Assembly (NCBI GenBank): GCA_023079485.1
Contig: CM041102.1
Span: forward strand, 629,269-693,268
Direction: 5' to 3'
Length of the DNA: 64,000 nt
DNA from: Archilochus colubris
Lineage: Eukaryota > Chordata > Aves > Apodiformes > Trochilidae
Shown here: one piece after another, positions 24,101 to 35,046 of the stretch
Layout of the letters: each line of letters starts with the position of its first letter
Position numbering within the stretch: the first letter of the stretch is position 1
Position numbers and translations under genes: made by a program
Notes under the pieces: generated by a model
What the model was told of the DNA's origin: nothing
Databases searched by the model: none
Seen by the model: the letters and a program-made list of their open reading frames with translations, nothing else

Positions 24101-24314
24101 CGAGGAAACCAGCTCGGATTCGGACCGGGATTCAGCATCCTTCCCAGGCGTGGGTCAGAACATGTCTGTCTCTATCCAGACCAGCCAGGACTGGAAGCCC
24201 ACCCGCAGCCTGATTGAGCACGTCTTTGTCACTGATGTCACCGCTAACCTGATCACTGTGACGGTCAAGGAGTCCCCCACCAGCGTTGGGTTTTTCAACC
24301 TACGGCAATACTGA
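20344..24314 (+). CDS. CBX2: CBX2, chromobox protein 2 (Polycomb, PRC1 subunit)
   Basis: Five exons: 20344-20415, 20496-20539, 21042-21107, 22466-22535 and 23001-24314, giving 521 residues (human 532). All splice sites are GT-AG. The chromodomain (about 10-60) keeps the H3K27me3 aromatic cage F12, W33, W36. An AT-hook with RGRP core (77-80) follows in exon 4, the feature that separates CBX2 from its paralogues. A serine block (about 94-108) and then DEED acidic residues form the CK2-type phosphorylated patch known to drive CBX2 condensates. A basic KKRGRKPLP motif lies near 150, and the C-terminal Pc box ([20 protein letters not shown], from 488) binds RING1A/B. Exon 4 is shorter than in human: it ends at HV and joins directly to EPEMPAK, lacking the human TAMSSCSRRSKLK stretch. 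Intron 1 is only 80 bp. The ATG has a good Kozak context and no upstream in-frame ATG. Nuclear; intact. Confidence 0.97.
21108..22465 (+). other. CBX2: CBX2 intron 3
   Basis: The largest CBX2 intron (1.36 kb, phase 2). It leaves the CpG island and becomes AT-richer, with a TTTTTTCTTTTTTCTTTT-type pyrimidine tract at about 21,750-21,784. No nested gene was seen. Confidence 0.8.
22536..23000 (+). other. CBX2: CBX2 intron 4
   Basis: Phase-0 intron from GTGAGT to ...GCTTCACAG. If retained, the frame stays open for 51 codons to a TAG at 22689-22691, giving a chromodomain plus AT-hook protein of 135 residues. Confidence 0.8.
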
Positions 24315-27300
24315 GCCCAGGAGCATGAGAGGAGGGAGAGGGTCCTTCATCTTCTCCCTCAGCTTTGCCCAGCTCTTCCATCAGGTTTTTCTTTCTTCAA
24401 GTGAACTCAGAGACCTCATGAGGCCTGCTGGGACTCGTGTCCAGAGAGGCTTGAGAAAGCCACAGTGAAACCTGCTCAGAACTGCCAGCAGGCCAATGGA
24501 TCCCTCCTAGCTTCTCTCCATCTTCTCCAGAGCTGCTGTCCCAAGTGGAAGTGGCAGATGTCATTCTCTGGGCACAGGGGCACCTGGTGCTGCTGGGGGT
24601 GACAGGCTGGCAAATTTTGAGCCAGGCTTCACTGTACATGGGTTTCTTCGCTTTACAGCTTGAAATGGCAGATTACGAGGTCTGTGGCTCTCTGGCAGCA
24701 GGGAGAGGCTGTGGAGCTGCCATGGGCCAGGCTTATCCTCAAGAGAGGGAAAGCAGATCCTTTTCTTTCCTCTGGGCTCCCTGTCAATCCATCTGTGAGA
24801 CACTGGGAGTCAAAAATCAATCCAAATGCGACCGCCTCTGCACCCAGTCCTTGGGGGTTTGGGGTGGCTGCACATGGGGGCTTTCAGGGTATGCTCAGCC
24901 CAGCCACCCCCCTGGGCGAGGTCACTTCCAATGATGGTGAAGTCCATGACATTTTCGTTGTGGTTTCCAGATGATAGGGAAATATTGTTTACATTTTTTA
25001 TTAAGGAAAAATCCTTTTTTCTTTTTTCTTTTTTTCTTTCTTTTCTTTTTTTTTTTTTTCTTTTGAGGGAGGGGAACAAACCCAGTCTAGAGCAGACTGA
25101 ATCCCAGATGCTATTGGTGATATGGGCTTCAAAGGTGCCTCTTTCAGAGCAGGGGGCAGTTGGCAGCAGGCATCTCCTTATCACCCAGAGAGGAGGACTT
25201 TGCCAAGGCTGGGAGTCAGCAGGAGCCACTGGCTTCTTCACAGTGACTTGATCTTTGGAGGAAAGTAAAGCCTAAATTGCCATGCAGCCTGGGGAGCCCC
25301 AGCACCTCTGCCTTGTCCCGGCATCACCAGCCTCTTCCCCTTCTACAGGCTCCAGGTGTTCATTGGGACCCAGCTGGGGAGTATATTTTTAAGTCTTGCC
25401 AAACACATGAACCCTTCCCACAGCAGGTAGGTTGGGACTGGGACTGCCCAGTGTCTGCCAGATCAGTGCTGGAGTTCAGGTAAAAAAAGCAGGGCCTGGG
25501 CAGAGCCAGGGCTGAGCCAACACCCCCTGGGTTTGACTCATGCTGAGCATCCCAAGGAGCAAAGGGGTTGGTGGCAGCCACTTGCCTTCATCCAGCCATC
25601 CTGGGTCTGCAGCTGGGTGTTCATTTTGGCTTGTAATTGCAAATGGCTTTTTTACAGAGGTCTTTTTCCCCGGCAAGATTAGCAGCAGTAGTTCAGGCAG
25701 AGTTTAGTAGCTTTCGAGGTCATTTTAGTTCTGTCAGTGCTGAACTCCCTCCTCAGAGGAGATGGAAAGCAGTGTGGCAGGTCTCAGTGTGTGGCTCAGT
25801 GTCCCCAAGGGCTGTCCTGCCCATCTCCAGGGGAGCTGCTGGCTTTGTGTGTGAACAGGCACAGCTTCAGAGGTCACCCTTGCTGGGTGACACCCTGGCA
25901 CCAGGATGAGCATCAGTGCAAAGATTAATGGACCAAACTTGGGGCACAAGTGCTGCTGAGCCCGTCGAAGCATCAGCCCATGATTCTCAGGGGAAATGCA
26001 AAGCCAGCACCAGCTGCATGTGCTGCCTGGCTGGCCAAGGACTGTGGTTGTTCTCAAGTGGTGGCTGCAGCATCTACCAGAGGCTCCTGCTCTCCAGAGA
26101 AGCTCTCCCATTGCCTTGGCATTTGACCCCAGCTGTCCTGGGGATCGGAGTTTGGTGGTTGGAGTTTGTTGTTCTGGAGCTGAGCACAGTGTTCTGCATG
26201 AGCTGGTAGCAAGCCAGGGTGAGTGGAAGCACATCCACATCTTGCAGAAGGACCTGTGCAGGCTTCTCAGAGCTCCAGCTCTGCCCAGGTGCAGCCAAGC
26301 AGCCTTGGGTGTCAGCCCTGCTCTGCTGCGTCGTTCTGCCAGGCAAAGGGCTGAAGGGAGAGGAGAGAGTGTTGTCCATGGAGGAGGTTCCCAAGGAGAG
26401 ATTCTTTCGAGCTCCATGATGCCAAAACTTTACAGTCTGTGCTGTTTACCTTCTAGTCTTGAACTTTGCCAAATGAGCCATCGTTGCTCTGAGCAGTCTG
26501 AGGAAGCCTCAGCCTTTGTCCACAGAAACAAGTGCTCCAGGCATGGTCTCTGGTGGGTGTGCATTTGTGCTGGGGATATGGGTGTTTAGGGATAAGAACC
26601 AAGGAATCCAGGAGCACTGGGGTAATGCTTTTTCCCACACCAAATGTTTGCTACTTGGCCTTTGCAAATCCAGACTGAATGACAATGTGCCTTCCGGGCC
26701 GTCCTTATCTCAGCTTTGTCTGCGACATCGGTCCCACAACAGGTTTGTGCCTATGCAAGCTGGGTGGTCACAGGGTCCTAGGGACAGCCATGACAGTGAC
26801 AGGGAGAGGTCTCCTGTTCCCCAGCAGGACACTCAGCTGTCAAGGAGAACCCTGCCACAGCGATGAAGGATGCCCACCAGAACCAGCCCAGCAGGGATGC
26901 TCGTGCTTGGAGCAATAGGATGTGGGGCTGGTGTCTCCAAGGTGGAAAAAGCATCTGAGGATGCTCCAAGAAGACGTTGGGCACCAAGCATTCACAGAGG
27001 GTGCAGGAGACAAGATGTGACCACAGGTGCTGTGTTTTGTGATGGTGGGTGCTGTACTTGCTGTGCACTGGCTCCAAGACTGCTGCTCCATCCAGGGTCC
27101 TGTCAAAACTCACGTATTTCTTCATAGTGGGGGCTTGCTCTTGCTCCTGGCCAGGTGAAAGGTTGCTGGGTCTGAACCTGTACCCAGGGGAAGATGTATC
27201 CCAGTGGTGATGCCTTTCCTCCACGGCCCACTCTTCCTGGCTGCATCCCCTCCTCCCGGTAGCAGCTGGACTCTGCTGTCACCACTTTGCTCTTGTGCCT

Positions 27301-28420
27301 TTTGCTCACCAGCTGGTTCGATTCCAAAGGTCTAAGGATGGTGAAAATTATAATCCAGAAATTTTACTGACCTTCAGCTCCTCCTGCTTCTTTGCCAGCC
27401 CATTCCCCACCCCGCATTTCTGGATCGTGTTGGAGCAGAGGGTTCCTGTTGGGGTTTGCCTCTGAAAGGCACATTATGTGAGTGATTTACTGTAATCATT
27501 TGTGGATGGGGGCTGAAAGCAGGCACAGACCCTGTTTACCCATCAGTACGATTAGTATTCAAGGTCTACTTTTTTTTTTTTCCCTCTCCTTTTTTTTTTT
27601 TTTTTAAGTTTGCTGCTATGGGTCAGGGTGTTCAGCCATGTGTCAAACAGCCAATTAAACGTTTGTCACTTGTCATTTTCTAAGGGCTTTCCGATGTGGA
27701 AAGTCCTGCAGTATTTGTATTTTGAATGGATATTTTCTCCAGGCATAATCTGGTTAAGCAGACTTGTTGTTTTCCATTGGACTGGAAGAGGTGGCCAATT
27801 CAGCCATCTTCTGAGAAACTTAGTCTATTTTTATATATATTTTGTACCAAAAAAACCCTGGAATTCGTGGAGGGTTGGGGATGGTTCAGGAGCTTCATTT
27901 TGCGTTGTTTCTGTGCTGGGTGTGAAGGGCTCTGGAGCCAGAGAGGTTTTTTTCCTGAAAGAAGCTGAGGGATGGGTGAAAACAAACAATTGTTCTTGTA
28001 ACTTTTGCCAGTCACCGGTCTGATTTGTATGTTTTAATTAAAGAGAGAGCCAAACCGTTCCTGTATGACACTTATAATTGCTTTAAACTACAGCTGTTTG
28101 TTTGCTTTTATTTTGAGAGAACAAAAGTTGGAGATGTTATTACCCTGGGAAAGCGCAAGGGCTTTGTCGAGCAGGACAAGCTCCCGGCCACAGTCCCCGC
28201 TCCCGGGGCCCCCAGCACCCTCCGGCACCTCGCCGGGTGTTTCCCAGGGCTCCTGGACACTAATGCTAGTGCTGAGCCCCCCCCCTCTGGGCTGCTTTTA
28301 ATTTATTTGCAGGAAGACTCTAGGAGATGGTTACGTCGGGTGGGTGTTTTGTTTTGTTTTATATAACTTTTCCATTATTCTTTTTTAGGATATCAATAAA
28401 TATTTTTTTAAACTTTTCAG
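24315..28420 (+). other. CBX2: Probable CBX2 3' untranslated region
   Basis: Four kilobases with no coding similarity between the CBX2 stop and the next CpG island. Long T-rich tracts lie at about 25,010-25,062 and 27,569-27,605, and the second half is AT-rich. A canonical AATAAA at 28395-28400 sits at the abrupt boundary with the GC-rich island. A CTCF-like GAGCAGGGGGCAG lies at about 25,147. The full length is inferred; a shorter UTR is possible. Confidence 0.55.
28395..28400 (+). terminator. CBX2: Candidate CBX2 poly(A) signal
   Basis: AATAAA in TATCAATAAATATTTTTTT, followed by GTGTAGT-like downstream sequence. It is the best canonical signal in the 4 kb after the CBX2 stop and lies where AT-rich DNA ends. 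Confidence 0.6.
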
Positions 28421-28439
28421 CCTGGTGTAGTCACTGCTC

Positions 28440-29620
28440 TGGGAGTCTGACACCCCTCCCCAGCTCCGAGTACCGCCTGGGTGTGTCTCCCACCCCCCGG
28501 GCTGCCGCTGCCCTGTGAAACCGCCTCACCCCCCCGCCCATCTCCGAAGCGCGGTGTTCCTGCCGCTGCCCGAGAGCCGAGGGGAACCGGAGCCCAGCAA
28601 CCACCTCCCACTCCTCTCCCCGAGGGTCCGGGCCGTTCCGCGGCCCGCCCCGAGCCCCGGTTCCTACCGCGCGGATGTATCTGATCCTCGGGCTCCTCTG
28701 CGGCTGAAGCTGCGCCTGCCCGGGTTGGGGGTCCCAGGTGGTTCCTTTCTGCGCTGACCGCCCCCACCTGCGGGCCGAGCCCCGCCCGGGGGCTGGGCTG
28801 GCCTGGGAGGGCTCTGGGCGGCAGCGGAACAGCCACCCCCCCACTGCGGCGTGGCCGGGGCAAGCGACCCGCGGGTCTCTGCCGTCGGGGCTGCCGTCGG
28901 GAGGGAGCAGAGCCCAGGGAGGGGCGCGCAGCCGCCCCGGCACTCAGTGGGGGAGGGAGGAATGGCTCCTGCGGGACGGGTCCGGGGGCTCCATCAGCCC
29001 GTGCCCCCCACCACCGCTACCACCCCCTTCCCTCTGCGTCCGCCCCGCCGGGGGCCCCGCCGCGGCCCGTGTGAAAGGGCCCCCCCGCTGGGCTGGGGGA
29101 GAAAGGCGCCATTGTGCGTCTCTTTCTCCCGCTCCTCCTCGCCTCGCATTTTCCGCGCCCAGGCGCTGACAGCTCCCATAATGCGGGGCCGCGCCTGTCA
29201 CCGGCCGAGCGCGGAAAGGAGGTTAATGAGGACACAGCTCAAAAAAGGACCAACACCCACCCCCATCCCGCGCTCCCCTCCGCCTGCGCGGCGGGGGCAA
29301 ATTTGAATACAAAGGCCGGGATCGGCATCAGGGGCAGCCGCCGCGCCCCAAGCTCCGACCCACCCCCCCGCCGCGCTGCCCGCCCCGTCGGAAGCGCTGA
29401 GCGGCCCGAGGCCCGGCCGGTACCTGGTGCCTTCCCCGGGGCCGTTCCTCAGAGCCAAAGCGCACATGGCGCCCACCGCCTCCCCCTCCGACACTGGGGG
29501 GTCCCGCTCGACGGCACCTGCGCCCGGGGGCACCCCGGACTTCCCACTCCTCGTTGGGCCCCGTCCCCGGCTCCTGGCTCCTGCCCACCCATGCAGAGGA
29601 GGATGTGGGGCCGCCCAACC
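28440..29620. other. Orphan CpG island between convergent CBX2 and CBX8
   Basis: About 1.2 kb of dense CpG between two gene tails, with an E2F-type TTTTCCGCGCC at about 29,149-29,159. No conserved open frame is present. Candidate roles are a promoter of an antisense or noncoding transcript, or a Polycomb-bound intergenic island. Function is unknown from sequence. Confidence 0.65.
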
Positions 29621-29851
29621 CTCCAGGGCCCCACAGCCTATCCCGGGCTGAGCACTGCCTGGCCCCCCTTGCCCAGGGCCATAAAGGGAAGACAGAGACG
29701 TTTCTATTTACAAAGTATATATTTAAACTGACATAAAAAGCAGGTCTCATACAGACATTCACAGCTGGCAGAAGACAACGTAGTTAAGCATCACTTCCGA
29801 GACTGAGATTTAGCCAAATCAGTTTTGTACAAGTCTTAGATTTAAATAGTT

Positions 29852-29970
29852 CACGCGCACACACCCTCAGGCACACACACTCAGTATATATGTCACTATG
29901 TACATACACACATATACACCCACATGTACGTTTTGCTCCATATATGTGTGGCTGGACACACACATGTCCC
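29852..29970. repeat. CA/TA-rich microsatellite-like tract
   Basis: Imperfect CACACA, TACATACACA and TATATG units over about 120 bp. As minus-strand RNA this would be a UG-rich segment of the presumed CBX8 3' region. Confidence 0.7.
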
Positions 29971-30831
29971 GGCGTGGCTCAGGGCTCTTCTGCAAAGGAA
30001 GGAACCATCCAGCCCTGGCACAGGGGCAGCAGGAAGACAGGCAGCTCAATGCCATCACCATCCCTCCAACAACACGTGTGGCCTGTGTGGGCTGCCCCTG
30101 GCACTGCCACCAGCACATTGGTTCTTCACACAAACCAAGTTAAAATCTCAATTTTACAAAATATGCCTTAAAAAACCCCAAACAAACAAAGAAAAAAAAA
30201 TAATCCAGAACTTGCAGCCATGTCTCCCTTTGTACAGTCAATACAGCATCTCCCCTGCTAGACCAGCGGAGAGGGCTCCAAAAAAAAGGATGGGGAAGGA
30301 GACTGAGTAAGGGGAAGCCATGGGTGGGCCCAAGAGTGGGGGCTGCTCCTTGCCCCAGCCCCTTTCCCCACTGTTAGCCCCCCTGTGCTTTTGCCCCGAG
30401 CCAGGAGCCATCATGAGCACAGCTGGGGCAGCCAGCGATGGCCAAAGGGAAAGAGGGGACCTGGCCCAGCCCCATGCACTGACAGGCAAATTTGTGCTTT
30501 CCAACCCAGAGAGATGCTCAGACCAAGGCTTTGGGACAGGGACACTGCTCCACTGCAATCAGAATCACAACACAGGGGAAGGACACACTCCCCACCTGGG
30601 TCAGGCTGCAACCCCATTTCCCCGCCCTCCATGGCTGCTGCACTTTGTCCAGAGCCACGAAACCCTCCTGCCCCAGCCCAGGCAGAGTAACTGCAGGGTG
30701 CTGCCAAGCCAGGAGAAATAACACAGGGAAATAAACCCCAAAAAGCCCCCCCTCCCCCCAAGTCTGCAGGGCTGCTTGTGCACGGGAATATCTCACCTCT
30801 TGGCTATTGTTTAACTAGCATAAGGGAAATA

Positions 30832-30837
30832 TTTATT
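30832..30837 (-). terminator. CBX8: Candidate CBX8 poly(A) signal (distal)
   Basis: AATAAA on the minus strand, about 1.26 kb after the CBX8 stop. Confidence 0.4.
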
Positions 30838-31672
30838 GTCTCTGAATGCATAAAGGTGGCTCTGGGACTTGTCAGAGAGATGTGGCTATTACAGAACACT
30901 TTATCTGGAGCCTTCCAACAGCCTCAATTGAACTGTGTTGGGGGGGGGATAAAATAAAATTCACTTTCTATAGCAGTATAAAGCATCTAAATATGGGCAG
31001 TGACATGCTGCCATCCCAAACCTCTCTGGCATTTCAGGAATGTAAACAGAGGGGGTTCTTGTTGTTTGTTTTTTTCTTTTTAGGTTGTTTTGTTTTGTTT
31101 TTTTAAGTGGATGCGGGAACAGAATCAAGCAACCAGACAAAATGAAAACAGATTCTCAGCTCAGTCCCATCTCCCACAACTGCTACGACAACTCTATTAA
31201 AGTGCATTTCAGTATCACCCCTCTCAGGAACCTTACACACACAAACCTCCTCTTCCTCCACAAGAAAAGGTAATTCAAGTTCATACTCTGCTAGAACAGT
31301 TTTAGCCTTTATATGGATTTATGCTTTTCCCCACCCCGACTTTGTGGCAATAATTTTTTTTTTTTTTTTTAGACTGGAAACATCCCCTCCCCAACAACAC
31401 TGGAAATTCAAGTGCTTACTTCAACTGTCAATGGCAACAGTTCTGGATACAGCACACTTGATTGTACAAGCAACACCTTCTATCACAATCAAGAAAACAG
31501 GGCACTTTGCCCTCTGAGGGAGTAACACTTCCCCTTCCACCATCCACAGCATCATATGAAAAATAATAGTTAAAAAAAAAAACCAAAAACCCAGAAGATA
31601 ATTAGCTATGAACATTGTTCGTTATGTACACCAGCTCCTGCAACAGATGCATGAACTCCGTTAGTTCTCAGT

Positions 31673-31678
31673 TTTATT
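31673..31678 (-). terminator. CBX8: Candidate CBX8 poly(A) signal (proximal)
   Basis: AATAAA on the minus strand in GACAATAAAACTG, 415 nt after the CBX8 stop. It is the nearest canonical hexamer. Confidence 0.5.
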
Positions 31679-31744
31679 GTCCTTTCTAAGAGCAACTGAG
31701 CAGTCACTGTTGTCTGCATTTAAATAAAACAACTCAGAGTTGAA

Positions 31745-31774
31745 ATATATATATATAGATATATATATATATAA
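31745..31774. repeat. (TA)n microsatellite
   Basis: AT dinucleotide repeat interrupted once by a G, in the CBX8 3' region. Confidence 0.9.
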
Positions 31775-31907
31775 GCATTTTTTCTTAAATAACATATTTA
31801 CATCTAATAGAAAATATAACTCTAGAGATAATCTTTCCAACGAAATGTAAGACATAGGGAAAAAAAAAGAGTTAATGAATTTAGGACAGTTTCTAAATCC
31901 TCTCCAG

Positions 31908-32020
31908 GACAAAAAAACCCCAAAAAAACAAAACAAAAAAAAAGAAACAGAAAAAGAAAAAAAAAAACAGGAAAAAAAAAAGAAAATTTAAAAAAAAAAA
32001 AAAAAAAAAGGAAAAAAAAA
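31908..32020. repeat. A-rich tract (U-rich in CBX8 RNA)
   Basis: About 110 bp, mostly A runs broken by single C or G, beginning about 70 nt past the CBX8 stop. It is U-rich in the sense of CBX8. It may be a simple-sequence expansion or the tail of an old insertion; no body of an element was recognised. Confidence 0.85.
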
Positions 32021-32092
32021 GGCCCACCAAGCTCTAACCAAGCTTTTGTCTGGATCTGATGGAAGAAAACCCCAGCACCACTGCCAAGAAAC

Positions 32093-34076
32093 TCATCGCT
32101 TCTCTTTAAAGAATCCTTGGTCCGTGCTGCTCTCCTTGATGGTGACGGTCAAAAAGTTAGAGGTCACATCAGTTACCACCACCTTCTCCAGGTTGTTGAG
32201 AGAGGGGCTCCAGGACTCCTCCTCGGGGTCCCCCAGAATCCTGGAGACAGGGATCCTGGCGATGAGGGAGGGCCGCCCCGCCTGGCCCCCCACGCCGTCG
32301 CGGTACAGGCTGCCCACGCCGGGGCTCACCGCGCCGTGCAGGAGCTTGGGCCCGCCTGGGTCCAGCCCCTCCTGCCCCTTGGCATCCAGAAAGTCCGCCC
32401 GGTGCTTGGCCAGCCGAGGAGGGTAGGTCTCGGTGGGTCCCAGCTTGGCACCCACCTCAGCTCGGTTGGGGCCGGGCAGGGTGCCGGGGAGGTCGGGGTC
32501 CTGCCGCCTGGCCAGCTGGATGACGCTGTGTCCCGAGCCGAACTTGGCCGTCCCTGCTGCCACCTCCTCCATCTTCCTGGCTTTCAGGTAGTCCCCCACC
32601 TTGTCCCCCGGCTCCCCCAGTTTCCTCTTGGAAGCATCCAGAGTCTCTGCCAGGTCCTTGTAAAGCTCCTTCCTGGGTTTTGGGCCTCTCTTTTTTGGGG
32701 TTTCCCCCGGTTTCTCCTCCACGCGGATCACCCGGTCCCGGATACTGTCTCCCTTGGGGATGCTGGTGCTGGAGCTGCCCTGAGGAGCCAGGGCTATGTT
32801 TCTCAGTCCTTCCCTAGCCCGGGATGTGGAGCCCAGCTCCTGGGGGGACCTGCCAGGATACGGCACCCGGATTCCCCTGGAAGAGTCACTGCGGAATTCG
32901 TAGGTTTTGGCTTTTGCTTTTGCCTGGGCCTGCAAAGAAGATAAATCAGTGACTTTATTATCCTGCCATCCGGCTGCATAATTACAACTTACAAGAGGAG
33001 AGGCCGCCTTTGCAGGGGAGCATCCTCCACGGGGGCCAGCCAGGCAGCCCAGGCCAGCACCAGCACACGCGGAGCTCCAGTCTCCTTACCTTTAGCAGGA
33101 AGGTTTTGGGCTTGGGGCCTCGCTTTTTGGGCCCATATAGCTCCATTTCTCGCTCCCTAGAGGTGTTAAAAAAACCAAAGCTTCAATTCAGCATAGCTAC
33201 AAGACAGCAACGTATTTACAAGCGCAGTGGCTTCTGCTAGCAAAGGCCTTGTACCTTTCCTCAAAGGCTGCGAGCAGCCGAGCGTCCAGGATGTTTTCCT
33301 CGGGTTCCCAAGTGCTGTACCTGGGGGGGGCACAGAGAGAGGGAAGGGCATGAGGAGCCAGGAAAAATAAATCTAAAATGATGATAATAATAATAATAAT
33401 AAAAAAAAAAAAATACGGGGCATAAAGGCAGGGACCCAAGTTTTGCTTCGACTACAAAGGGGGTGCAAAGCTGCAGAGAGCCAGCTCCCCGCAGCCCCCC
33501 ACAGCCCCCTGTCTGCAGAGCCCCTGGACAAGCAGCCGACTTACTTCTGAGACCAGCCCTTCCATTTTACGAGATATTCCATGCGCCCCTGCAGATGCAA
33601 AGAGGAAAAAATAAATATGCATGGAGGGGAACGGCGATAACCGCCCGCAACAAAGATCCACCCGCGGCTCCACGCATGCAGCAAACACGCGTCCGCGGCT
33701 CGTGTCAAAAACACGCTGGGGGAGGGGGGAGGGAGAAGGGGAAGCGGGGAAGGAGGGGAGATGCTATTAAAAAAAATTATTAATAATTGAAAAAAATAAT
33801 TGGCGGGGGGTAAGCAACGGGGGCGGCAGCGGCGGAGCACGGGGACCGCCCGGGCATGCGGCGGGGAGAAAGAGCCGCCCCCAGCGGGCGCCCAGCCGCA
33901 ACCGGGCCGGGGCCGCCGCAGCGGTGGGGCCGGGGAGGGGGGGGCGGGGGTGGGGGTCGCGCAGACCCCGATGAGGAGGCGCAGCGCCGGCGGGGGGGAG
34001 CACCTACTTTGCGGATGCGGCGCTTGAGCAGGGCCTCGGCCGCGAAGACGCGCTCCCCGACGGCCGAGAGCTCCAT
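32093..34076 (-). CDS. CBX8: CBX8, chromobox protein 8 (Polycomb, PRC1 subunit)
   Basis: Exons on the minus strand: 34076-34008, 33588-33545, 33320-33255, 33156-33090 and 32929-32093, giving 360 residues (human 389). Splice sites are all GT-AG with the same phases as CBX2. The chromodomain keeps the cage F11, W32, W35 (VKWKGWSQK). KKRGPKPK after it is the basic motif shared with CBX4. [12 protein letters not shown] near the C-terminus matches the segment known to bind the AF9/ENL AHD domain, and the Pc box (from 329, [20 protein letters not shown]) binds RING1. The main difference from mammals is a missing Arg-Asp/Arg-Glu tract: only RDRVIRVEE stands between the STS segment and [10 protein letters not shown]. 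The ATG has a strong Kozak (AACATGG). The gene is tail-to-tail with CBX2 and head-on to a CpG-rich domain. Intact. Confidence 0.97.
33379..33413. repeat. (ATA)n repeat with A run in CBX8 intron 2
   Basis: ATGATAATAATAATAATAAT followed by 13 A, in the 224-bp second intron of CBX8. Confidence 0.9.
33931..33955 (+). promoter_or_regulatory. CBX8: G-quadruplex motif in CBX8 intron 1
   Basis: G runs of 4, 8, 5 and 5 separated by single bases, on the plus strand (the CBX8 template strand), about 55-75 bp past exon 1. Confidence 0.6.
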
Positions 34077-34260
34077 GTTTACGCGGCCGCTCGCAGCACA
34101 CAGGCGGCAGCCGCCAGCGCAGCCCAGACCATAATACTCCGCCCGCTGACGTCACGCCGCGGCCCCCCCCACCTCCCCGCACCCCCCCGCACTTGTTGCT
34201 GACGGAGCCGGGTGGAATATTCCGTCCGGGGCCGCATTGGCTCCCGCCGCCGCTCCGCCC
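34077..34260 (-). promoter_or_regulatory. CBX8: CBX8 proximal promoter
   Basis: GC-rich sequence without TATA. A perfect palindromic CRE (TGACGTCA, 34147-34154) lies 71 bp before the ATG. A symmetrical GGAATATTCC is at about 34,213-34,222 and an NF-Y type box (ATTGG on plus, 34236-34240) is farther up. Binding by CREB/ATF and NF-Y is inferred from motif only. Confidence 0.65.
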
Positions 34261-35036
34261 TCCCCGACGTGCGCCGCGTCCTGATGAGCGCGGGGGGCGG
34301 GTCCGGAGGGGGGGACGAGATGGGGGGAGGACGGGGAAGGAGGGGCGGGGGGACACGCCCTGCCACGCCCCTCCACGCCCCCCCCACACCACCCCCTGAT
34401 CCGGAGCGGAGGGGCGGCCGCAGTGTTGGGGGGAGAATGAATTTGGGCGGGGGGAAGAGAAGAGCACAAAGGCACCCCGGGAGAGCAGCGCAGCGCGGGG
34501 GTGATGCCGCCGACCACCGCCCCCAGACCCGGGGACGGGGAGGGTCGACCCCCGCTGACACCTGGATAGGGTGGGCCGGGGACCCACGGGTCCTCCTGCG
34601 GAGGCCGGTGCTGCGACAAAGGGATCTGTGTCTCCGTTGTGGCGACCGAGCACGGAGGCCTCCGGTGTCCGCGCACCGGCAGCTCCCCCAGGGTTCGGGA
34701 GGGTGACCTCGGGGACTGCGGGATTTGGTCCCTTCTCCCCCCGCGTGACCTGTCAAAAAGGGGCGCGAAGCCGCAGATGGCACCGTGGGGATGCCAGGCG
34801 GTACTGGGACCTCCCCGGGTCCCACCCCGATTCTGTCCATGATCCATCGCCTTCTCCCGCAGAGAGTCCATCCCCGACGCAGCCACAGGAGACCGAGACA
34901 CGCGTGTCGGGGAGGCGAGTGGCGAGGGAGGGGTTTATCCTGCGGGGCGCCGTCGGGTGGGCACCAGAGATAAACAGCGACCCCGTCACGACGAGTGAAG
35001 CAGTTCCCGAGACCGAGGGTTACCCGCGAGTGGGGC

Positions 35037-35046
35037 TTCCGGTGGT
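35037..35046 (-). promoter_or_regulatory. ETS-type motif
   Basis: CTTCCGGTGG on plus (CCACCGGAAG on minus), a full ETS consensus, about 960 bp upstream of the CBX8 ATG inside the CpG-rich domain. Confidence 0.4.

Larger units (their letters stand above)
29690..32092 (-). other. CBX8: Probable CBX8 3' untranslated region and 3' flank
   Basis: AT-rich, noncoding sequence after the CBX8 stop, ending where the orphan CpG island begins. Minus-strand poly(A) signals are AATAAA at 31678-31673 and 30837-30832, and a weaker AATAGA at 29708-29703 followed by T/G-rich sequence at the AT-to-GC boundary. Which site is used cannot be told. Confidence 0.5.
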
